Shown: positions 1 through 9,525, counted from the stretch's first letter. The stretch: DNA of 64,000 nucleotides from Mucilaginibacter agri (GCF_009928685.1 NZ_WWEO01000041.1:248001-312000); one strand, 5' to 3'. Numbers and translations: made by a program. Notes: generated by a model from the sequence alone, not told the origin.

Positions 1-165
1 ACAGCCTTCTAATGCCGTTTGCATTGCAGCCGGGGTTGTTAACGAAACATCCGGAGTAAACTTAGACAGTGATTCTGGCTGGAGGAAACTTTTACTACAC
101 CCCTCACTTAGCAATATCACGGCTAATGATAAAGCTGCTATTCCTTTTTTATTTATAGTTTTCAT
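1..165 (-). CDS. SusD/RagB-family nutrient-binding lipoprotein, N-terminus only
   Basis: The first 55 codons of a gene that runs off the left edge. The start is the ATG at 165. A short basic N-terminus and hydrophobic stretch lead to a lipobox-like LLSEGC with Cys23, so the product should be an outer-membrane lipoprotein. The following SKSFLQPES and the T/S-rich stretch before AMQTALEG match the opening of SusD-like proteins. It lies 24 bases downstream of the SusC gene on the same strand, the usual susC-susD order, and SusD caps the SusC barrel and binds the glycan or other ligand. The substrate cannot be told from this fragment. Confidence 0.85.
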   Translation of the reverse strand, partial: MKTINKKGIAALSLAVILLSEGCSKSFLQPESLSKFTPDVSLTTPAAMQTALEGC

Positions 166-189
166 GTTATTCTATCTTTTAAATCCCTC

Positions 190-3100
190 TTAAAAAGTTG
201 CGTTTACACCAATTGAAATAATTCTTGGAGTAGGACCAGGCCTTCCATCATCGGTGGTATTTTGCGGATCCCAGTAATGCCAGTTAGGAGCATACACATA
301 GGTATTGTTCGAATTCGCAAAAACTTTTAGATTTTGCATGTGCATGCTGTGCACCAGGTTTTTTGGCAAGGTGTAAGCGAATGAAATGGTGTTTAAACGC
401 ACAAATGACGAGCTACGCCATATATTGAAAGAGGTACCGCTTGAGCCCGAGTTCAAACGTGCATAATCATTAATTGGGTTGTCGGCTGTCCAGTATGGGT
501 ATACGTAAGAGCTTTGACGTTGATTACCCACGCTGCCCGGACTATTTTTGGCCTGATTAAATTGGTTTAACTGCCCCATGCTCGATACCAAGAGGAATGA
601 AAAATCGAAGTTCTTCAGGAAGTTGAAATCATTTCGCAACGACCAGTTATAGCGAGGACTGGTATACCCGATAAATTGTTTATCGGCATCGGTATACTTG
701 TATTGGTTAGGGCCATCATTAACGAGTTTTTGCAATTTAAAATCGCCCGGTACCGCACCATATAGTGCTGCCTGTGTTTTTTCGGCAGTTTGCCATACAC
801 CTATTACTTTGTAATCCCATATTACGTTAACATCTTTTCCAATAAACCAGTTGTTTGCCGGGTCATTGGCTTCGGTGGTAGTAGTATTACCATTGGCATC
901 TGTTACCGTTGTTGGTCCGTAAAGGTGCTTCAATGTGTTGCGGTTTAATGAGAATGTGGCCGAAGAGCTCCAGTTAAAGTTTGCACTTCTGATGTTCTTA
1001 CTGCTCAAAGACACCTCGACACCGTTATTGTCTAACTGTCCAATGTTTGAAATTACGGTAGTTTGATTATATCCCATTACCTGCGGGATGCTTCTCTTAA
1101 CTAAAAGGTCGCTGGTTTTTTTGTGATAAACATCTATGCTACCGCTCAACCGGTTGTTGAGCACGGCAAAGTCCAAACCAAAGTTTAGGGATGCGGTTTG
1201 TTCCCATCTGAGGTCGGGGTTTGCAATATTGTTTACAAATGACGCATTTCCTGCTGTAGCTGTTCCTCCGCTGATAACTGGGTATTTGTTCGAGCCTAAT
1301 AACGCAAACGCGATAGTAGGGTCAACAGTTCCGTCGGTTTGCAGGTCGCGGTTACCATTTACGCCGTAGCTTACACGTAACTTACCGTAGTTTAACCAGC
1401 TTAATGCCTTGCTCGACTTTACAAAGTTTTCATCCGTAAATATCCATGCAAATGCGCCCGCCGGGAAAGTAGCATAAGGATTATTTTGGCCAAAGGCAGA
1501 ATAACCATCTTTACGAACGGAACCTGTTAATATATAACGGCCCAACAACGAATAATTTACGCGAGCCATTAAGCCGCTGGCAGTATAAACACGGTCATCG
1601 CTACTTACAGTTGGTAAATTACCCGAGCCAATATTATGGAAACTCAGGTCGTCTGTCGGGCTGAAACCCTGGTTGCCGTCGTTATCATACCAGGTTTGGT
1701 ATTTTTCTCCTTCCGCCAATAAGGTTACATCAATGCTATGTACACCAAAGGTTTTGTTCCAGGTTAACAAGTTATCGATGGTGTATTTGTACCTGTTTTC
1801 CATAGAGCGGGTTGCCGAACCACCTGGCGTAGTTACGTTAGGATTCAGCGATGAATTATGGTAGAAGTTTCTGTAGGATTCAATATCAGGAGCAAAGTTG
1901 AACTGGTATTTGATACCGAAAGGCAATTTCACCTTGGCGTATAAGTTTGCAAACAATGTGTTCTGTACTGCCATGCGCTCATCGTATTGGTGAGCTAATA
2001 AGGGATTACGTGCATTTAAGCCGTTATCATCGGTTGGGATACGTCTTAGGCTACCATCCGGGTTATAAAAATCGCCATAGGGAGAATTGTTTACTATTTG
2101 TGTCCAATCGGCGGCTATAGGACTCTCATCTCTCGATGCAAACTGCGCGTTAACACCAAAGGTTAAAAACTTCGAAGCCTCCCCTTCCAGGTTCACACGG
2201 AAACGATAGTTTTTGTATTGCGCACCTTCTATGATGTTTTGGTTGTCGGTATAGTTGGTAGACATGTAGTAGCTCATCCCCTCTTTTTTACCCGAAAGAC
2301 TCGCGGTATAATCCTGACGCAATCCATTACGGAAAACATCCTTCGCCCAGTCTTCTGTTTTACCGGCGAAGTAGTTGGTACGCTCGTTGGCAACAAGGCC
2401 CAGGCGTTGTAACCATTGATCAACAGGATCGCCGGTGGCGCCGGTTAATGCCATCCATTGCGCTACAGTAACACCTGCGGGCAAATTGCGAGGATCTGAA
2501 AATTGATAATAAGGAAGTGTAGTGTTATTTGCACGCTGCACGTCAGAACGCCAGTTTAAAAATCCGGGGCCGTCATAAACCTTTTGATTATGCTCTAATT
2601 GAGCCACACCAACGTTAGCATTTAAGGTAATGATTGGGGCTCCGTTTACAGAATTCCCTTTTTTGGTGGTAATGGCAACTACACCAGTTGCTGCCTTTGA
2701 CCCGTAAACAGCAAGTGAACTTGCATCTTTCAATACGTCTATGGTTTCGATATCGTTCGGGTTGATATCGGCAAGCTGGCCCTGGTAGATAACCCCATCC
2801 AAAATGATAAGCGGTGCCGTATTTGCCGAAAGTGTGGTTTTACCACGTACTAACAGATCGCCGCTGCCGCCGCCTTTGGCAGTTGCAGTCATGCCCACGC
2901 TAATACCCGCTACGTTGCCCTTCAACAGGTCGGTTACGCTGTTGGGGTTTTCGTTTTCGAGTTGTTCTGCTTTAACGGTTGAGATGGCGCCGGTAACATC
3001 TTTTTGGCGGCGGGTACCATACCCAATTACCACAACATCATTCAGCTGTTTGGTATCATCTAATATCGTAACGTTTATCGATGTTTTGCTGTTTACTGGT

Positions 3101-3345
3101 TGTTCTTGCGTGGCGTATCCTACGCTGCTGAAAACAAGTATTGTGTTATTGGTTACAGATAAACTGTAGTTTCCTTTTGCATCCGTCGCTACAGCATTGC
3201 TTGTGCCTTTAGCTTTAACGGTAACGCCGGGTACAGGCAATCCTTTACTATCCGAAACTGTGCCTTTTACCGTATGGTTTTGCCCATACGAAAAAGTACA
3301 GATGGCCAGTAAGAACGTAATTAGTAAAGTAATTTTTTTGATCAT
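190..3345 (-). CDS. SusC/RagA-family TonB-dependent outer-membrane receptor
   Basis: A 1051-residue outer-membrane transporter that imports oligosaccharides or other large nutrients using TonB energy. Residues 1-21 are a signal peptide. A carboxypeptidase-regulatory-like beta domain follows at about 25-95 (VKGTVSDSKGLPVPGVTVKA), then the SusC signature DVVVIGYG near 104-111 and the plug domain to about 230. The rest is a beta barrel ending in aromatic VNATF. No STN domain is present, so direct anti-sigma signalling is not suggested. The SusD gene follows on the same strand. No sigma/anti-sigma pair or glycoside hydrolase is visible in the window, so the substrate stays unknown. Confidence 0.95.
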   Translation of the reverse strand: MIKKITLLITFLLAICTFSYGQNHTVKGTVSDSKGLPVPGVTVKAKGTSNAVATDAKGNYSLSVTNNTILVFSSVGYATQEQPVNSKTSINVTILDDTKQLNDVVVIGYGTRRQKDVTGAISTVKAEQLENENPNSVTDLLKGNVAGISVGMTATAKGGGSGDLLVRGKTTLSANTAPLIILDGVIYQGQLADINPNDIETIDVLKDASSLAVYGSKAATGVVAITTKKGNSVNGAPIITLNANVGVAQLEHNQKVYDGPGFLNWRSDVQRANNTTLPYYQFSDPRNLPAGVTVAQWMALTGATGDPVDQWLQRLGLVANERTNYFAGKTEDWAKDVFRNGLRQDYTASLSGKKEGMSYYMSTNYTDNQNIIEGAQYKNYRFRVNLEGEASKFLTFGVNAQFASRDESPIAADWTQIVNNSPYGDFYNPDGSLRRIPTDDNGLNARNPLLAHQYDERMAVQNTLFANLYAKVKLPFGIKYQFNFAPDIESYRNFYHNSSLNPNVTTPGGSATRSMENRYKYTIDNLLTWNKTFGVHSIDVTLLAEGEKYQTWYDNDGNQGFSPTDDLSFHNIGSGNLPTVSSDDRVYTASGLMARVNYSLLGRYILTGSVRKDGYSAFGQNNPYATFPAGAFAWIFTDENFVKSSKALSWLNYGKLRVSYGVNGNRDLQTDGTVDPTIAFALLGSNKYPVISGGTATAGNASFVNNIANPDLRWEQTASLNFGLDFAVLNNRLSGSIDVYHKKTSDLLVKRSIPQVMGYNQTTVISNIGQLDNNGVEVSLSSKNIRSANFNWSSSATFSLNRNTLKHLYGPTTVTDANGNTTTTEANDPANNWFIGKDVNVIWDYKVIGVWQTAEKTQAALYGAVPGDFKLQKLVNDGPNQYKYTDADKQFIGYTSPRYNWSLRNDFNFLKNFDFSFLLVSSMGQLNQFNQAKNSPGSVGNQRQSSYVYPYWTADNPINDYARLNSGSSGTSFNIWRSSSFVRLNTISFAYTLPKNLVHSMHMQNLKVFANSNNTYVYAPNWHYWDPQNTTDDGRPGPTPRIISIGVNATF

Positions 3346-3434
3346 AATTTGTTGTTAGAGTTGATTTGTTGGTTAGGCAGTGACTACTGCTGAAAATAAT
3401 TGCGCGAAATAAACCTGGTTAATTCCATCGCATA

Positions 3435-3450
3435 GACAGATGCTTCTGTC
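3435..3450. promoter_or_regulatory. Small inverted repeat upstream of the SusC gene
   Basis: GACAGA-TGCT-TCTGTC forms a perfect 6-bp inverted repeat about 90 bases upstream of the SusC start codon, and a third TCTGTC lies at 3463-3468. It could be an operator or a leader hairpin. No clear TAnnTTTG -7 box was found between here and the start codon. This is weak evidence. Confidence 0.25.
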
Positions 3451-3590
3451 CAGAAATTTTATTCTGTCATTTAGCCGGTACAGTTTAGTAAGTGGGTGTG
3501 TTTTGTATCAATTGGTGAGGGCTAATTTAGCGCGCTTTTAAGCTAAAAAGCAAGAAAAATTTATCATAAACACCTAATAATTAATAAGTT

Positions 3591-3773
3591 ATGAGTAATT
3601 TGATACGATTAAAACACAAGTTACGAAAACGTTGTAAATGGGCATCGGCGTACCAGGGACACTCAATTGAGGAAATAAGCAAAGCGCGCTTTGATACGCT
3701 TAATGAACAACTAAAAAAAATAGATTGGAGATACAAAAATGGCCCCGGTGGGGCCATTTTTAATAAAGAATGA
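3591..3773 (+). CDS. Possible small basic protein, 60 aa (doubtful)
   Basis: An open frame of 60 codons with a basic N-terminal half (RLKHKLRKRCKW). It matches no family I know. Its last codons lie inside a perfect terminator hairpin (3735-3761), which encodes part of NGPGGAIFNKE. That is unusual and suggests either that the frame is accidental or that the hairpin mainly ends the opposite gene. Otherwise the 468 bases between the SusC gene and the 7TM gene hold only the promoter region and this hairpin. Confidence 0.3.
   Translation: MSNLIRLKHKLRKRCKWASAYQGHSIEEISKARFDTLNEQLKKIDWRYKNGPGGAIFNKE
3735..3761. terminator. Perfect bidirectional terminator hairpin
   Basis: A 12-bp perfect stem with a GGT loop: AAAAATGGCCCC pairs with GGGGCCATTTTT. 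The A-tract on one side and T-tract on the other make it work in both directions. It lies 53 bases past the stop of the minus-strand 7TM receptor gene, which is the likeliest gene it serves. Confidence 0.8.
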
Positions 3774-3813
3774 AAGCGGATTAAGAACGGCGTGACGCTA
3801 TTCGGCGTAAGTT

Positions 3814-5751
3814 TCAGGAAGTCTGCTCTGCAATAACCAGTCGGCTCCATCCCTGTTTCCCGCCCTTTTTAACTTCCTTTTTACGCTCGAGCATTACCTT
3901 TTTAATGCGGATCGCGTAAGACCAGCAGGTGCTTTGCCTGATGCCCAATTTTTCTGAAAGCTGATGTGATGAGATGGTTCCCTTACTTGAGTATAGCAGG
4001 TAAACGATGTAAAATGCTTTATTGATAGGTATACGGTTGTTATGAAATATGGTACGCTGCAAAACAGATTCTTCATAACTACACTTGGTGCACCGCCTGC
4101 TGTAAGGCATACGGCCGGCGCAATAATTGGTGTTTTCGCAACGCAAACATTTGTAGTCTTCGCTCCATTTAAGTTCGGATAAAAATTTGTAGCAGGTTTC
4201 CTGATCTGGATATTTTGCGCTAAACTCTTCAAAACTTAGTTCGGTAGACATGGCCCGGTCGTCTGTAACCTTTTCTATCTTAGTTTTAAGCTTAATGTTG
4301 TCTTTTTCGAGCAACACGTTCATCCTCGAAATTTCTTCGGCTTGCATCTCCAACTGGTGGTTTTGAGCCATCAACTCTTCGTTTTGCGATTCGATTAAGG
4401 TAGATTGTTCGATGATCTCATTAGACTGCCTTACCACTTCGGCTGTGCGGATCCTCACCTGTTCTTCCAGATCACGATTTATCGAATCTTTCAGTGCCAC
4501 ATTTATCGCCATTTGATTGATGATTTCTTCCTGGGCTTTATCCTTTTCTTTTCGCAGCAACCGCACCTGGTCGCCAATTGAAAATGACAGGAATACCATT
4601 TCGAACACGAAACCAATACTGAGGCTATAATGCCCGATAATACGACCAACGAGGTAATTTACCCCCAATGCCGTAGCCGACTTCAGTAAAAAACTCAGAA
4701 ACAAAAATGTATACCCCACCACAAAGAACCGGGCTGGTTTAAACCCGTTAACCCAGATCCAGATACCGGTACCAAAGGCTATGGTAAGTGGCACAAAATC
4801 AATAAACTTATAAATGAATAGGTTTTTATCGAAAAAGAAGCAATACAGGTAGTAAACCGTACGGAGCGCTATAACAATATTAATAAGTTTATAAAGCGGC
4901 AAGGCTTTCTCTTTCACACGCAACAGCGCCTTGGTAAACTCCAGCGCAAACACGCTGATTAAAAACAAAAACGTACCATAGGCATACTGGTTCCAGTTTG
5001 GCGAGTCGGGCCAGATGTATTGAAACGCAATGCCATCCACACTCAACTCATAAAAACCAACACTCAAGATATATAGTACGTAAAAAAGATGCTGCAGCTT
5101 TTTTACCGCCATAAACATTAACAGGTTGTGGAGGCAGAAGATCAGAATCATGCCGTAAAATATCCCGTAGCACAGGTATTCAGTTAACGCATAATGTATA
5201 AAGCGGGCAACTGTACGGTAAACAATAATAACATTTACCCGCTCGCGCGATCTCAGCCGGAAATAATAGGTATACTCACCCTTTTGCTTATTCAACAGCT
5301 TAAACTCAAAGTTTTTGTGCTTAAAAAGTCGTTTATCAAAGCTATGGGCAGCACCGGCATTCGATTCTTTATAATACCCATCTCTACCCGGGATATAAGC
5401 GCTGATATCATCTGTAGTTTGATCAAAAAATTCGATAAGGCTTTCTTTATCGGCTGGCAAGCTATCCAGCCTAACTTTAATCTTACACCAATAAACAGAG
5501 CTGCTATTAACGTTTTTAGGATACAGATCGGTATTTTGCCGAAACCGCTTTTCAAATGCTGCCGATTTTACCTGGTTTATGGTGAAAGTGCTTTGCGGAT
5601 CTTCTAACCATTGTATCTCATTGAATGTAAAAACGTGTTCCTGGGTACTACCGTCAATAGCAACCCGCTCCTGACCTCGAACAGTGGTGTTATATAGAAA
5701 GAAGAAAAAGAAGCAGAACGGTATGGTTCTGTTAAACAGGCGCTGCATCAT
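3814..5751 (-). CDS. 7TM-DISM membrane receptor fused to an IS1595-type zinc ribbon/HTH region
   Basis: A 645-residue protein. After a signal peptide (about 1-26), residues 30-180 resemble the extracellular 7TMR-DISM sensor domain. About 187-395 hold seven hydrophobic helices typical of 7TM-DISM receptors. Residues 400-495 are a strongly charged coiled coil. Where a kinase or LytTR domain is usual, the C-terminus (504-625) instead looks like the N-terminal part of IS1595-family transposases: a zinc ribbon with C535/C538 and C554/C557, then a TIFHNNRIPINKAF stretch and a helix-turn-helix-like KLGIRQSTCW segment. No DDE catalytic domain or transposon end is present, so this is a domesticated DNA-binding module, not an insertion sequence. 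I infer a membrane-bound one-component regulator. The domain architecture is clear; the function is unproved. Confidence 0.85.
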   Translation of the reverse strand: MMQRLFNRTIPFCFFFFFLYNTTVRGQERVAIDGSTQEHVFTFNEIQWLEDPQSTFTINQVKSAAFEKRFRQNTDLYPKNVNSSSVYWCKIKVRLDSLPADKESLIEFFDQTTDDISAYIPGRDGYYKESNAGAAHSFDKRLFKHKNFEFKLLNKQKGEYTYYFRLRSRERVNVIIVYRTVARFIHYALTEYLCYGIFYGMILIFCLHNLLMFMAVKKLQHLFYVLYILSVGFYELSVDGIAFQYIWPDSPNWNQYAYGTFLFLISVFALEFTKALLRVKEKALPLYKLINIVIALRTVYYLYCFFFDKNLFIYKFIDFVPLTIAFGTGIWIWVNGFKPARFFVVGYTFLFLSFLLKSATALGVNYLVGRIIGHYSLSIGFVFEMVFLSFSIGDQVRLLRKEKDKAQEEIINQMAINVALKDSINRDLEEQVRIRTAEVVRQSNEIIEQSTLIESQNEELMAQNHQLEMQAEEISRMNVLLEKDNIKLKTKIEKVTDDRAMSTELSFEEFSAKYPDQETCYKFLSELKWSEDYKCLRCENTNYCAGRMPYSRRCTKCSYEESVLQRTIFHNNRIPINKAFYIVYLLYSSKGTISSHQLSEKLGIRQSTCWSYAIRIKKVMLERKKEVKKGGKQGWSRLVIAEQTS

Positions 5752-5974
5752 GGCATTGCAATCGTAATTGTTTTACACCTCGCCAAATAATGCTCAAAAA
5801 CGCCAATTATTGTGACAGGTTTATAAATTGGTTATTGTTGCAATAATACCATTATTCTTATTTATGCGGTAGTCAATGCCCTCGGAAAAAGTAGACTGCT
5901 CGAATTTTTTTGAAACGAATCCCGCTATTCGTTAAATTGGCCTAACTTTCTAACCCCTAATACCCCTAACGCAA

Positions 5975-6577
5975 ATGACAATCAATTTAAAAACCACGCT
6001 CGACAGCATGGCTGGCGGCTTATTTCTAATGAGCATTTTTACGGCCGGATTGATTGCTTTGGCTGAGTATAACCTAAATGGCAGAGATTACGCAGCTTTG
6101 GGTATTGTATTCGTGGTAATTGTTTCGGTATTTATAAGCTACTATCTTAAATTTAGCAATGCCGCCAAAACTTTGGCAAGTGATTTTCCCGGTGTGAAAA
6201 GCGCGGATGAAAAGAAAAAAGATAAGTGGTTTATGATAATTGGCGCCTTAGAAGGCCTTGCTATATTTTTAACTGCCAATGTGCTGATCAACATTAAGCT
6301 TTTCAACTATTTTGTTCCGGCAATGGCGCTTATTGTAGGGCTTCACTTTTTTCCACTAGGATACATATTCAAAAGATCGTTCGATTATTTTATGGGGATC
6401 TGGACCTGTGTTGTAGCTTTTACCGGCATGATCTTGATTAAACAACATCTTGCCGGTTTTGAAGTGATTGCGCTGGTTAGCACTGGCTGCGCCATAGCCA
6501 CCTCTTTATATGGAATAAGAATGATTGCTCAAGGCAGAAACGCTATGCAACAATCTTCTTTATTGATCAATTCCTAA
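5975..6577 (+). CDS. Multi-pass membrane protein of unknown function
   Basis: A 200-residue protein with about six hydrophobic helices: two near residues 12-60, a charged loop around 70-83 (KSADEKKKDK), then four more to about 185. It resembles small DUF7010-type integral membrane proteins, but I cannot assign a family firmly. A near-consensus -7 box (TAACTTTC) lies about 30 bases upstream. It stands alone, divergent from the 7TM receptor gene and convergent with the oxygenase gene. Confidence 0.8.
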   Translation: MTINLKTTLDSMAGGLFLMSIFTAGLIALAEYNLNGRDYAALGIVFVVIVSVFISYYLKFSNAAKTLASDFPGVKSADEKKKDKWFMIIGALEGLAIFLTANVLINIKLFNYFVPAMALIVGLHFFPLGYIFKRSFDYFMGIWTCVVAFTGMILIKQHLAGFEVIALVSTGCAIATSLYGIRMIAQGRNAMQQSSLLINS

Positions 6578-6596
6578 ATAAGGGTGCCGAAAAACG

Positions 6597-7418
6597 TTAC
6601 CTTAATATTTTTTTCGCAGCTTTAATCAAAATAGGAGGTACCAAATCAACCACAATTTCTTTAAAGGTTACCGGTTCTTTACTAACATCATTCGCAACAC
6701 CGGCCCTGCCCTTAAACAACGTGGCATGTGCTTTTGGGTTCAGCTCGCTTTTAGGACGTCCGTTAGTATAGTAATATAAAGCCATCGACTTCCGGCTGCG
6801 ATCTTCCGGACAAGTTAAAGGATTAGGATGACCGTGAAAAGAATAATCAGTTGTGGAGAAAATGGCCACCCGGTTAAATATCGGTAATACTTTACGATGT
6901 GCGCTGGTCATTTCCTTATCCCAAAGCTCAAAATGGCCGCCGAAACTCTCTTCCCAGTCTTTATTAAGGTACACTAAAAGGTTTATGCGGCGATCGAGCA
7001 TAGTGCTTTGATGCTTATTGAAATCTGCGTGTACTTTCAATAGGCCTCCTGGTTTAATTTCGTGGTAACCACCACCATCGAAGTATGGATCTGGCAACAG
7101 GGTTTCTTTAATTCCGGTTAGCTCCTGCAAAAACTGAAGCACCGGCTCCGAATTAAGATAGTGTGCCAATAGCCTGCCTGTTTCGCTAAAATGACGCTCC
7201 CCTTTTCCCTCTAACTTTTTTTCGTTTTGATTATCGTAGGCTTTTACATCTTTTAGTTTAGAAAGGTCCGGAAATTCATCCGCCACCTTACTTAGCATTT
7301 CCTCATCAAAAAAATTATCAATTACAATATTCGGAAATGGCGAAGCATTAACATACTCATCGTGCTTTTCTTTTCCAAGGCTTACAATATTGCCTATAGA
7401 TTTATTAAGGTAGTTCAT
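6597..7418 (-). CDS. 2-oxoglutarate/Fe(II)-dependent oxygenase (prolyl 4-hydroxylase-like)
   Basis: A 273-residue soluble enzyme with the double-stranded beta-helix fold of 2OG-Fe(II) oxygenases. The iron ligands are visible as H130 and D132 (VHADFN) and H195 (FHGHPNP). An arginine at 207 or 209 (EDRSRK) is placed to bind 2-oxoglutarate. The family hydroxylates proteins or small molecules. The gene lies next to acyltransferase, flippase and glycosyltransferase genes, so modification of a surface glycan or its precursor is possible but is only inferred. Confidence 0.88.
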   Translation of the reverse strand: MNYLNKSIGNIVSLGKEKHDEYVNASPFPNIVIDNFFDEEMLSKVADEFPDLSKLKDVKAYDNQNEKKLEGKGERHFSETGRLLAHYLNSEPVLQFLQELTGIKETLLPDPYFDGGGYHEIKPGGLLKVHADFNKHQSTMLDRRINLLVYLNKDWEESFGGHFELWDKEMTSAHRKVLPIFNRVAIFSTTDYSFHGHPNPLTCPEDRSRKSMALYYYTNGRPKSELNPKAHATLFKGRAGVANDVSKEPVTFKEIVVDLVPPILIKAAKKILR

Positions 7419-7580
7419 ACTATTAATTCGATTGGCTAATTTACATGAAGATAATCAAAAGTTACACCTGCTATTTTAATAAACAACCGGTGATGCGGCG
7501 CATTAATATCATAGCATCCTTCGTGTTGTAATACAATAACCCCTCCGAAATTAACGGCGATACAATGGAACCCCGCGCAA

Positions 7581-7769
7581 TTACTTTTTCAAAATTGAAT
7601 CCCATTGTTGTACAAATTCATTTTCTATTTTTCTTGAAAAGAATTCCGTTCCATAAATATTCAGATGGTTTTCATCATAATACATAATTGTATGCCTGTT
7701 AAACGGTATTTCTTTCCGAAAACTCGCGTATTTTATGCTATCCATTACATGTATGTTAGGATATTTTTT
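7581..7769 (-). pseudogene. In-frame 3' remainder of the acyltransferase/SGNH gene beyond a stop codon
   Basis: Past the TAA at 7770-7772 the same frame stays open for 62 more codons, to a TAA at 7581-7583. It encodes KKYPNIHVMDS, then YYDENHLNIYGTEFFS. The D-E-N-H is the block V Asp-His motif that every SGNH esterase domain needs, and the main open frame lacks it. Reading through one codon would give a 611-residue protein of normal family length. The stop is therefore a nonsense mutation or a sequence error. No separate start is likely for this piece. Confidence 0.85.
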
Positions 7770-9416
7770 TTAAATCCTTATAATTTCATCGGGTATTTGC
7801 CTTGTTTTCAAAACGTAATTATTATCCACACTAACATTTCTCACAACGCCTCTGTTAACTTTTATCGGATTTTTATTTAGTGAGGGAAAGTTTGATAAAA
7901 TTATCACCGTTTGATTTGGCCTCAATAATTTAGCAAAAGCACCAAATGCCTGAGGCAGAGAGGTAATTTCGTGGCGCCACGATGATGAAATAAGTATCAA
8001 ATTACTTTGTTTTATTAGCGCACTGCTTTGTTTAGAAAGCTTTTGGTATCTGGTAAACAAACTATTATTTGAAAAATCTTCGCGGGCAATTCCTGGTATT
8101 AACGGGGTGCCATCGTTTGTTACCGTTAAAAAGTTAAACCCATGCCTTTTTCCGATATAATCTAACACCGGTTTATACATTAATGCGAAGCTATCTCCGA
8201 TTAATAAAATTGAATCTTTCTTCTTATTTAAATCGCCAAACCTTTCTGGGAATTTAAATGTGTCAGAGTGAGAATCTAGTCCAAAAGTAGCGTAACTATA
8301 TTTCTTGGGGATTGGATAAATTGCGTTGTTAACCTTAGGTGCAAGATATGCGGTAATACACAAAATAGCCAATGACGCAGAAATAACTTTAATAAGGTTA
8401 TTAGTTTGTATTTTTCTGAAATAAGATTCAATGTATTTATATGACAAGTAAGAAAATACACCAATCACGATCATTAACAAGGCTACTTCCGATAAGGTAA
8501 ATTGATACCTGAGATTGGAATACCTTAACAAAGCCATCAAACCCCAATGCCAGAGATATATCGAATAAGATAACTCGCCTATATAAACCAGTACTTTATT
8601 CGATAAGATTGATTTATTAAGAACACTATCCGAATTGATTAATATAAAGGCTACAGAAATACAAGGAACCAGTACTATAACACCTGGAAAATTACTTTTC
8701 TCATTAAGTAAAAGTGCAGTTATTACGATAGTTATTAGTGCCCCTAAAGAACATAAGTTTTTAAACCTGGGCTGTTTTACCTCTAATAAGCTCCCCTTAA
8801 CAGCCATGAGTGTTCCAATAAGAAATTCAGGCATCCTTGCGGCTAAGGAAAAATACATCCCACTTTTGTTACTTAAAAATGTGCTGTTATAATAGGAATA
8901 CCCAAACAAAGCTATTATCAAAAATATAAGGACTGGGGCATAATATTTTCTGTTTACGAGCATTAAAAAAAGAGGCAATATGAAATAAAACTGCATCTCT
9001 ATAGCCAAAGTCCAGGTATGAAGAAGAGGGTTTTCACTACTTGAAGCACCAAAGTAGGTATCCAGAGATGCCAGGTAGTTGTTCGAGTTAAAAATGGCAG
9101 CATAAAAGATGTTTTTTCTTAAGCCGCCGATATCCATCGGGAAATAAACAAAACAACCCAACAAAAAAATAATAATCAGAAAGCACAAATAAGCTGGTAC
9201 TATTCGCTTTACTCTTCCGATGTAAAATCCGGATAAATTAAAAGAATCCTTTCCTTTTTTATCAATTATTATGCTTGATACCAAATACCCTGATATTACG
9301 AAGAAGATGTCTACTCCTATAAACCCGCCAGGTAAGTAACTAGAGTTTAGATGAAATATTAAAACCAGCAATACGGCAATTGCTCGTAAGCCCTGTATAT
9401 CATTCCTGAATTTCAT
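7770..9416 (-). CDS. Acyltransferase-3 (OafA/YrhL type) with truncated SGNH domain
   Basis: A 548-residue membrane protein as read. Residues 1-340 are the acyltransferase-3 domain with about ten helices, beginning RNDIQGLRAIAVLLVLIFH; H22 and the R11 region are the usual active-site residues. These proteins O-acetylate surface polysaccharides or peptidoglycan. Residues 400-548 begin an SGNH hydrolase-like periplasmic domain with GDS at 407-409. The frame stops at codon 549 before the catalytic Asp-His pair, which lies in the same frame downstream (7581-7769). If the stop is real, acyl transfer in the second domain should be lost. A good -7 box (TACTTTTG, minus strand) lies at 9526-9533. Confidence 0.9.
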   Translation of the reverse strand: MKFRNDIQGLRAIAVLLVLIFHLNSSYLPGGFIGVDIFFVISGYLVSSIIIDKKGKDSFNLSGFYIGRVKRIVPAYLCFLIIIFLLGCFVYFPMDIGGLRKNIFYAAIFNSNNYLASLDTYFGASSSENPLLHTWTLAIEMQFYFILPLFLMLVNRKYYAPVLIFLIIALFGYSYYNSTFLSNKSGMYFSLAARMPEFLIGTLMAVKGSLLEVKQPRFKNLCSLGALITIVITALLLNEKSNFPGVIVLVPCISVAFILINSDSVLNKSILSNKVLVYIGELSYSIYLWHWGLMALLRYSNLRYQFTLSEVALLMIVIGVFSYLSYKYIESYFRKIQTNNLIKVISASLAILCITAYLAPKVNNAIYPIPKKYSYATFGLDSHSDTFKFPERFGDLNKKKDSILLIGDSFALMYKPVLDYIGKRHGFNFLTVTNDGTPLIPGIAREDFSNNSLFTRYQKLSKQSSALIKQSNLILISSSWRHEITSLPQAFGAFAKLLRPNQTVIILSNFPSLNKNPIKVNRGVVRNVSVDNNYVLKTRQIPDEIIRI

Positions 9417-9525
9417 AGATATGGCGAAGTCGATGTTATAAGGTTAAGTGGCATAAAATAAGCATACCTGTTTTTAATCTAATACACTTATTTAACATTC
9501 ATAAGTTATTTGGAATTGGAAACGT

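Noticed and set aside
3894..4260. The IS1595-like zinc ribbon as evidence of an insertion sequence
   Set aside because: The domain is in frame with a full receptor, no DDE transposase domain follows, and no terminal inverted repeats or target duplications were seen.
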